Below, piece by piece: positions 5,725 through 8,862 of a DNA stretch of 8,862 nt. Source of the stretch: Gemmatimonadales bacterium UBA7835 (GTDB lineage: Bacteria > Gemmatimonadota > Gemmatimonadetes > Longimicrobiales > Gaopeijiaceae); contig DLTN01000062.1 in NCBI GenBank assembly GCA_002500925.1, positions 1,443 through 10,304 of the forward strand, written 5' to 3'. Every line of letters starts with the position of its first letter. The first letter of the stretch is position 1. The position numbers and the translations under genes are program-made. The notes beneath the pieces were generated by a model. It ran no database searches. It worked only from the letters and a program-made list of their open reading frames with translations, and was not told the DNA's origin.

Positions 5725-7176
5725 ATGGAGCTGACCACACAAGACGTCTGGGCGGCAATTCTTCAAGAGGTCCGCGCTATCGTACCGGAGCACGCCTTCC
5801 AAACTTGGATTGCTGGAGCTAGGTGCGTCGCTGTTTCGGCAGACGAGCTTGTGGTCGAGACGCAGAGCCCCTTCCATGCGGAGTGGCTGGAAGACAAGTA
5901 TGGAGACCTGATCCAGGAAGCGGGAGCAAGCGTCCTGGGTTACAAAGTCCGCCTGTCGGTTAGTAGTGGTCCTTCCGAAGAAGAAGGCCTCCTGCCTGCG
6001 GTCCTCCTCGAGCCATCGGCGGGCATGTTCGCCGGACCAGAAGCGGGGACGACCCTGCAAAGCGGCTCAGTGAGCAGGGGCCCGGCACCAAGCCCGGCGA
6101 GTCCGCCATCTCCACCACTCGCAGATCCCGGCCTATTTAGTCGATACACCTTCGACCGGTTCGTAGTGGGTGGCAACAATCAGTTGGCGGATGCTGCTGG
6201 CCGCGCCGTTGCGGACAACCCGGGCCAGCTCTACAACCCGCTATTCCTCTACGGTGGAGTAGGCCTGGGCAAGACACACCTGATGCACGCCATCGGACAT
6301 GCATCCCTAAGGATCGACCCACGCCGGCGCGTTGCATATGTATCCTCCGAGCAGTTCACCAACGAACTAATCCAAGCAATACGCAAGGGCGCCACAGATC
6401 GTTTTCGCGCGCGGTATCGGCAAATCGACTTACTGCTAGTCGACGACATCCATTTCCTTAAGGGGAAGGAGAGTACCCAAGAAGAGTTTTTCCATACCTT
6501 CAACGCTCTCTACGACGCTCAAGGCCAGATAGTGGTCACGAGCGACAGGCCTCCGCGAGAGATGGAGGGGTTGGAGCAGCGCCTTGTCTCCCGGTTTGAG
6601 TGGGGTCTCGTGGTAGATCTGCGCCCGCCTGATTACGAGACTCGCATGGCGATCCTGCGCACCAAAGCCGAGGACGAAGGGTTAGATCTCGCCGGAGACG
6701 TCGTAGACTACATTGCCCATGCCTGTTCCTCTTCTGTTAGAGAGCTAGAGGGTGCGGTCCTTAAGCTTCTCGCTGTTTCCTCGGTATGGAACGAAGAGAT
6801 AACTCTTTCCTTTGCTAAACGTGTTCTGGCGCTCAGAAGGCTAGAGAAAAGACAAAGAGGGCCCGTTGCGTCTCCAGACCGAATTACCCAACTCGTTGCC
6901 AATCAGTGGCGCGTGCGCCCCGAAGCCCTCTCTTCGAAGTCACGGTCTAAAACCATAGCCGAGGCCCGTCACGTAGCGATGTACGTGGTACGTGAGCTTC
7001 TTGGGACCCCTCTTCAAGGTATTGGGCTGCTCTATGGAGGAAGGGACCACTCCACCGTTTTGTATTCGATTCGTAAAGTGGCATCTAGGATGGATGGCGA
7101 CGAAGCCTTCCGGCATCGGGTAGAAGAGGTGATGGCGGAGCTAAAAAGTGACCACGATCGTGTTTTCCACGGCTAG
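5725..7176 (+). CDS. dnaA: DnaA, chromosomal replication initiator ATPase
   Basis: DnaA binds 9-bp boxes at oriC, oligomerises with ATP, opens the unwinding element and helps load the helicase. The protein has 483 residues. Domain I spans about 1-78 (DVWAAILQEV, FQTWI). Domain II is a Pro/Ser/Gly-rich linker (about 80-135). Domain III, the AAA+ module, starts at YTFDRFVVG. It has Walker A GGVGLGKT (177-184), Walker B LLLVDDIHFL with Asp240-Asp241, sensor 1 VTSDRPP (271-277), the arginine finger in RLVSRF (Arg290) and sensor 2 SVRELEG (Arg339). Domain IV carries the DNA-binding signature GGRDHSTVLYSIRK (438-451). The start is supported by the Shine-Dalgarno sequence at 5713-5720 and by the family N-terminus. 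A DnaA-box-like sequence overlaps the last codons, so oriC begins within the gene's 3' end. No terminator is seen before dnaN. Confidence 0.98.
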   Translation: MELTTQDVWAAILQEVRAIVPEHAFQTWIAGARCVAVSADELVVETQSPFHAEWLEDKYGDLIQEAGASVLGYKVRLSVSSGPSEEEGLLPAVLLEPSAGMFAGPEAGTTLQSGSVSRGPAPSPASPPSPPLADPGLFSRYTFDRFVVGGNNQLADAAGRAVADNPGQLYNPLFLYGGVGLGKTHLMHAIGHASLRIDPRRRVAYVSSEQFTNELIQAIRKGATDRFRARYRQIDLLLVDDIHFLKGKESTQEEFFHTFNALYDAQGQIVVTSDRPPREMEGLEQRLVSRFEWGLVVDLRPPDYETRMAILRTKAEDEGLDLAGDVVDYIAHACSSSVRELEGAVLKLLAVSSVWNEEITLSFAKRVLALRRLEKRQRGPVASPDRITQLVANQWRVRPEALSSKSRSKTIAEARHVAMYVVRELLGTPLQGIGLLYGGRDHSTVLYSIRKVASRMDGDEAFRHRVEEVMAELKSDHDRVFHG

Positions 7177-7212
7177 TGTGGACAAATGTGGAAAACCCCG
7201 CGCTTTTCCACG
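7163..7212. repeat. Cluster of four DnaA boxes in direct and inverted orientation
   Basis: Sites resembling TTWTNCACA are TTTTCCACG (7163-7171, plus), TTGTCCACA (7185-7177, minus), TTTTCCACA (7195-7187, minus) and TTTTCCACG (7204-7212, plus). The two minus-strand boxes are in tandem with a 10-bp period, about one helical turn. GTGGAAAA (7188-7195) and TTTTCCAC (7204-7211) form a perfect inverted repeat around an 8-bp G+C-rich centre. GTTTTCCAC (7162-7170) is also an inverse copy of 7188-7196. A weaker CTTTCCACT follows at 7256-7264. Confidence 0.75.
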
Positions 7213-7343
7213 CACAGGAACACAAAGACTTCTGCTGCTTGAGAATTTTAAACGCCTTTCCACTGCCGCTTTATCAGAACGAAACAGGTCTTTTTTATTG
7301 ACCGGACATAAGAAAACAGAGTCTCATGAGTATAAGATTCAAC

Positions 7344-7400
7344 AAATCCACAACGCCTACTACGACTATATTTTTTATAAGTAATAAGAGATAGTATCTA
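7344..7400 (+). other. DnaA box, DnaA-trio repeats and AT-rich unwinding element
   Basis: AAATCCACA (7344-7352), a box differing from consensus at its first two bases, is followed by the 4-nt spacer ACGC. Then come CTA, CTA, CGA and CTA (7357-7368), which on the other strand read 3'-GAT-GAT-GCT-GAT-5'. A nearly pure A/T stretch begins at 7369. Box, short G+C spacer, trios and AT-rich DNA is the order described for the basal unwinding system of bacterial origins, where DnaA grips one strand through the trios. The third trio deviates from the pattern. Confidence 0.65.
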
Positions 7401-7420
7401 GGCTATGTGAAAAATCTTGT

Positions 7421-7434
7421 TGACCTTAAGGTCA
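7421..7434. promoter_or_regulatory. Perfect 14-bp palindrome between the unwinding element and dnaN
   Basis: TGACCTTAAGGTCA is identical to its reverse complement and is not extended by flanking symmetry. It lies just beyond the AT-rich stretch and 32 bp before the dnaN ATG. It overlaps a TTGACC that could be a -35 element. A dimeric DNA-binding protein is the natural reader, either an operator for dnaN or an origin-binding regulator. I do not recognise the factor. Confidence 0.4.
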
Positions 7435-7466
7435 CACGGCTAAAGACCATCAGGAGTATCATCCCG

Positions 7467-8573
7467 ATGAATTTCACCATAACTCGGCAAAATCTTCACA
7501 AAGGCCTTGCTGCGGTCTCAGCAAGCATTCCATCAAAGACGACTCTTCCGGTGCTATCGAACATCCTCTTTGAGGCTTCTGAGGATGGCGTATGGATGAG
7601 TGGCACGGACCTAGATGTCGCTGTGCGAGTTAAGGTTCTCGCCGACGTAAAAACATCCGGCAGCCTTACGGCACCCGGGAAAAAACTCCAAGAGATCACT
7701 CGAGAGTTACCAGATCAGCCGGTGGAAATTACGACCCGAGGAGATCAGATCGAACTGGTATGCGGAGCTAGCCAGTTCAAATTAAATGGTTTGCCAGCAG
7801 ATGAGTTTCCGACCCTGGCAGAGGTTGATTTTTCGGAGGGTATTTCTGTGACCGGAAAAGACCTCAATGCATTGATTCACCATACATCTTTTGCAGTATC
7901 AACAGAAGAAAGCCGGCCTATCTTGAACGGTGTTCTGTGGGAGCTGAGAGATGGTGAGATGAAAATGGTGGCGACTAATGGACACAGACTGGCACGCATG
8001 AGTGTCAAGGTTGAAGCGACGGGAACGACTTCAGCAGACTTTATAGTCCCACCCGCAGCGTTAACCCAAGTGCAACGGTTGTTTCAGGATGAGGATCAAC
8101 TCGAGGTGGCACGTAGTGGAAACCACCTAGGGTTTAGGGCGGACACTACTGAGGTATACACACGCCTTATCGAAGGCTCGTATCCGAATTACGAGCAGGT
8201 GATACCAAAAGATAATGACAAGCTGGCGTTTATAGAGAAAAAAGCTCTTGCTTCGGCTGTCCGCAGAATGGCAGTGGTTGCCTCAGACCAGACCCACCGA
8301 ATTCGTATGCGTTTCGAACCTGGCCGGGTCCATCTCAGCGTCCTAACACCGGACCTGGGAGAGGGACATGATGAGATGGAGGTTGGATATGACGGAGAGG
8401 AATTAGAGATCGGCTTCAACGCCAACTACCTGCTGGAGGTTCTCCGTCATATACCCTCAGAAGAAGTGAAATTGGCCTTTAGGGCACCAGAGAGGGCAGC
8501 GACAATCGAACCGGCAGGAGAGGACGCTGCGGACTACTTATGCCTAGTAATGCCACTCAGGCTGATCGATTAA
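7467..8573 (+). CDS. dnaN: DnaN, DNA polymerase III beta sliding clamp
   Basis: The beta clamp is a ring-shaped dimer that holds polymerase III and many repair proteins on DNA. The 368 residues give three clamp domains of usual total length. Recognisable blocks are LPVLSNILFEA (27-37), RPILNGVLWELRDGEMKMVATNGHRLA (150-176, domain 2), RLIEGSYPNYEQVIP (233-247), FNANYLLEVL (317-326) and the C-terminal MPLRLID, which takes part in the peptide-binding pocket. The ATG at 7467 matches the family N-terminus MNFTITRQNL, and AGGAG lies 10 nt upstream. The frame opens at a GTG at 7407, but those 20 residues are atypical and would cover the palindrome. It lies downstream of dnaA in the same direction across oriC. 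Its stop interlocks with that of pyrE. Confidence 0.97.
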   Translation: MNFTITRQNLHKGLAAVSASIPSKTTLPVLSNILFEASEDGVWMSGTDLDVAVRVKVLADVKTSGSLTAPGKKLQEITRELPDQPVEITTRGDQIELVCGASQFKLNGLPADEFPTLAEVDFSEGISVTGKDLNALIHHTSFAVSTEESRPILNGVLWELRDGEMKMVATNGHRLARMSVKVEATGTTSADFIVPPAALTQVQRLFQDEDQLEVARSGNHLGFRADTTEVYTRLIEGSYPNYEQVIPKDNDKLAFIEKKALASAVRRMAVVASDQTHRIRMRFEPGRVHLSVLTPDLGEGHDEMEVGYDGEELEIGFNANYLLEVLRHIPSEEVKLAFRAPERAATIEPAGEDAADYLCLVMPLRLID

Positions 8574-8862
8574 CTCGACTGAGCGGCCTCTAAAAGTTCT
8601 GCTCCAGTGTACAACGAGATGAGCGGCAACCCCTGAGCTTTGTATAGGGCTCCGGCATCTTCGGACCGGTTCACTAGGGTGATAACCCCTAAAACCTCAG
8701 CGCCATGGGCTCGAACAGCATCGATAGCCTGTAAAGTGCTCAGTCCTGTTGTCATTGTATCCTCTACCATAAGCGCCCGAGCATCTTTTGGGAGCCCGCC
8801 CTCTATACGTTGCCCAGTTCCGTGGTCTTTGGCGCTTTTCCGGACGGAAAAGCCATCGATGA
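8570..8862 (-). CDS. pyrE: PyrE, orotate phosphoribosyltransferase, N-terminus cut by window edge
   Basis: PyrE converts orotate and PRPP into orotidine 5'-phosphate in de novo pyrimidine synthesis. The last 96 residues are present and run off the right edge without interruption. They contain the mobile-loop region FSVRKSAKDHGTGQRIEG with the Lys-Asp-His triad typical of the family, then the PRPP-binding signature ALMVEDTMTTGLST, followed by AIDAVRAHGAEVLGVITLVNR. An ATG at 8770 is internal and not the start. The TAA stop (8572-8570) overlaps the dnaN TAA on the other strand. Another purine or pyrimidine phosphoribosyltransferase is possible but less likely given the loop. Confidence 0.88.
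   Translation of the reverse strand, partial: IDGFSVRKSAKDHGTGQRIEGGLPKDARALMVEDTMTTGLSTLQAIDAVRAHGAEVLGVITLVNRSEDAGALYKAQGLPLISLYTGAELLEAAQSS

Larger units (their letters stand above)
7163..7414. other. Probable chromosomal replication origin (oriC)
   Basis: The dnaA-dnaN gap has the parts expected of a bacterial origin: a cluster of DnaA-box-like 9-mers on the dnaA side, then a box with DnaA-trio-like repeats, then a strongly AT-rich stretch against dnaN. It is much more AT-rich than the flanking genes. A further box-like TTTTTCACA (minus strand, 7414-7406) borders the AT-rich side. The call rests on gene context plus motif content. The mnm-yid-rnpA-rpmH side of the window has no comparable box cluster. 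Confidence 0.8.

Noticed and set aside
5560..6060. 166-codon open frame on the minus strand over the dnaA leader and 5' end
   Set aside because: It is antisense to a clear dnaA, resembles no family I recognise, and its composition fits a shadow frame in G+C-rich DNA.
7298..7326. TTGACC at 7298-7303 as the -35 of a dnaN promoter
   Set aside because: No acceptable -10 occurs at 16-18 bp; the nearest TATAAG is far too distant.
7407..7466. GTG start giving dnaN a 20-residue N-terminal extension
   Set aside because: The family N-terminus MNFTITRQNL begins at 7467 with a usable ribosome-binding site. The extension would translate across the palindrome and part of the origin.

Overview
This is the replication-origin neighbourhood of a bacterial chromosome, with a moderately high G+C content except at the origin. 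The YidC has the long periplasmic domain of diderm (Gram-negative-type) bacteria. The style of the YidC N-terminus and of L34 suggests a Gemmatimonadota-like lineage to me. That is an impression from memory, not a search result, and should be held loosely.

Layout. On the minus strand, reading leftward from about 5.5 kb, lies the conserved cluster rpmH (L34), rnpA (RNase P protein), yidD, yidC, mnmE and mnmG; mnmG runs off the left edge. A divergent spacer of about 300 bp separates it from dnaA on the plus strand. It holds one plausible promoter facing each way and a strongly foldable dnaA leader. After dnaA comes a 290-bp non-coding gap to the likely dnaN start. This gap looks like oriC: a cluster of DnaA boxes, then one box followed by a short G+C spacer, DnaA-trio-like CTA repeats and an AT-rich unwinding stretch, then a perfect 14-bp palindrome. 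dnaN follows on the plus strand and converges tail-to-tail on pyrE (minus strand, cut by the right edge) with interlocked stop codons.

The genes serve replication initiation and processivity (DnaA, DnaN), tRNA maturation and wobble-uridine modification (RnpA, MnmE, MnmG), ribosome assembly (L34), membrane-protein insertion (YidC, YidD) and pyrimidine synthesis (PyrE). No jag/khpB gene sits between yidC and mnmE, although it does in many other bacteria.

The most unusual point is rnpA. After the rpmH stop its frame has no ATG, GTG or TTG before the conserved RnpA fold is well under way, yet the same frame stays open backwards through the whole of rpmH. This resembles the nested rpmH/rnpA arrangement known from Thermus. 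The structured dnaA leader (an H-type pseudoknot candidate plus a long hairpin) and the oriC architecture are the other points worth checking. I see no mobile elements, CRISPR arrays, tRNA or rRNA genes.
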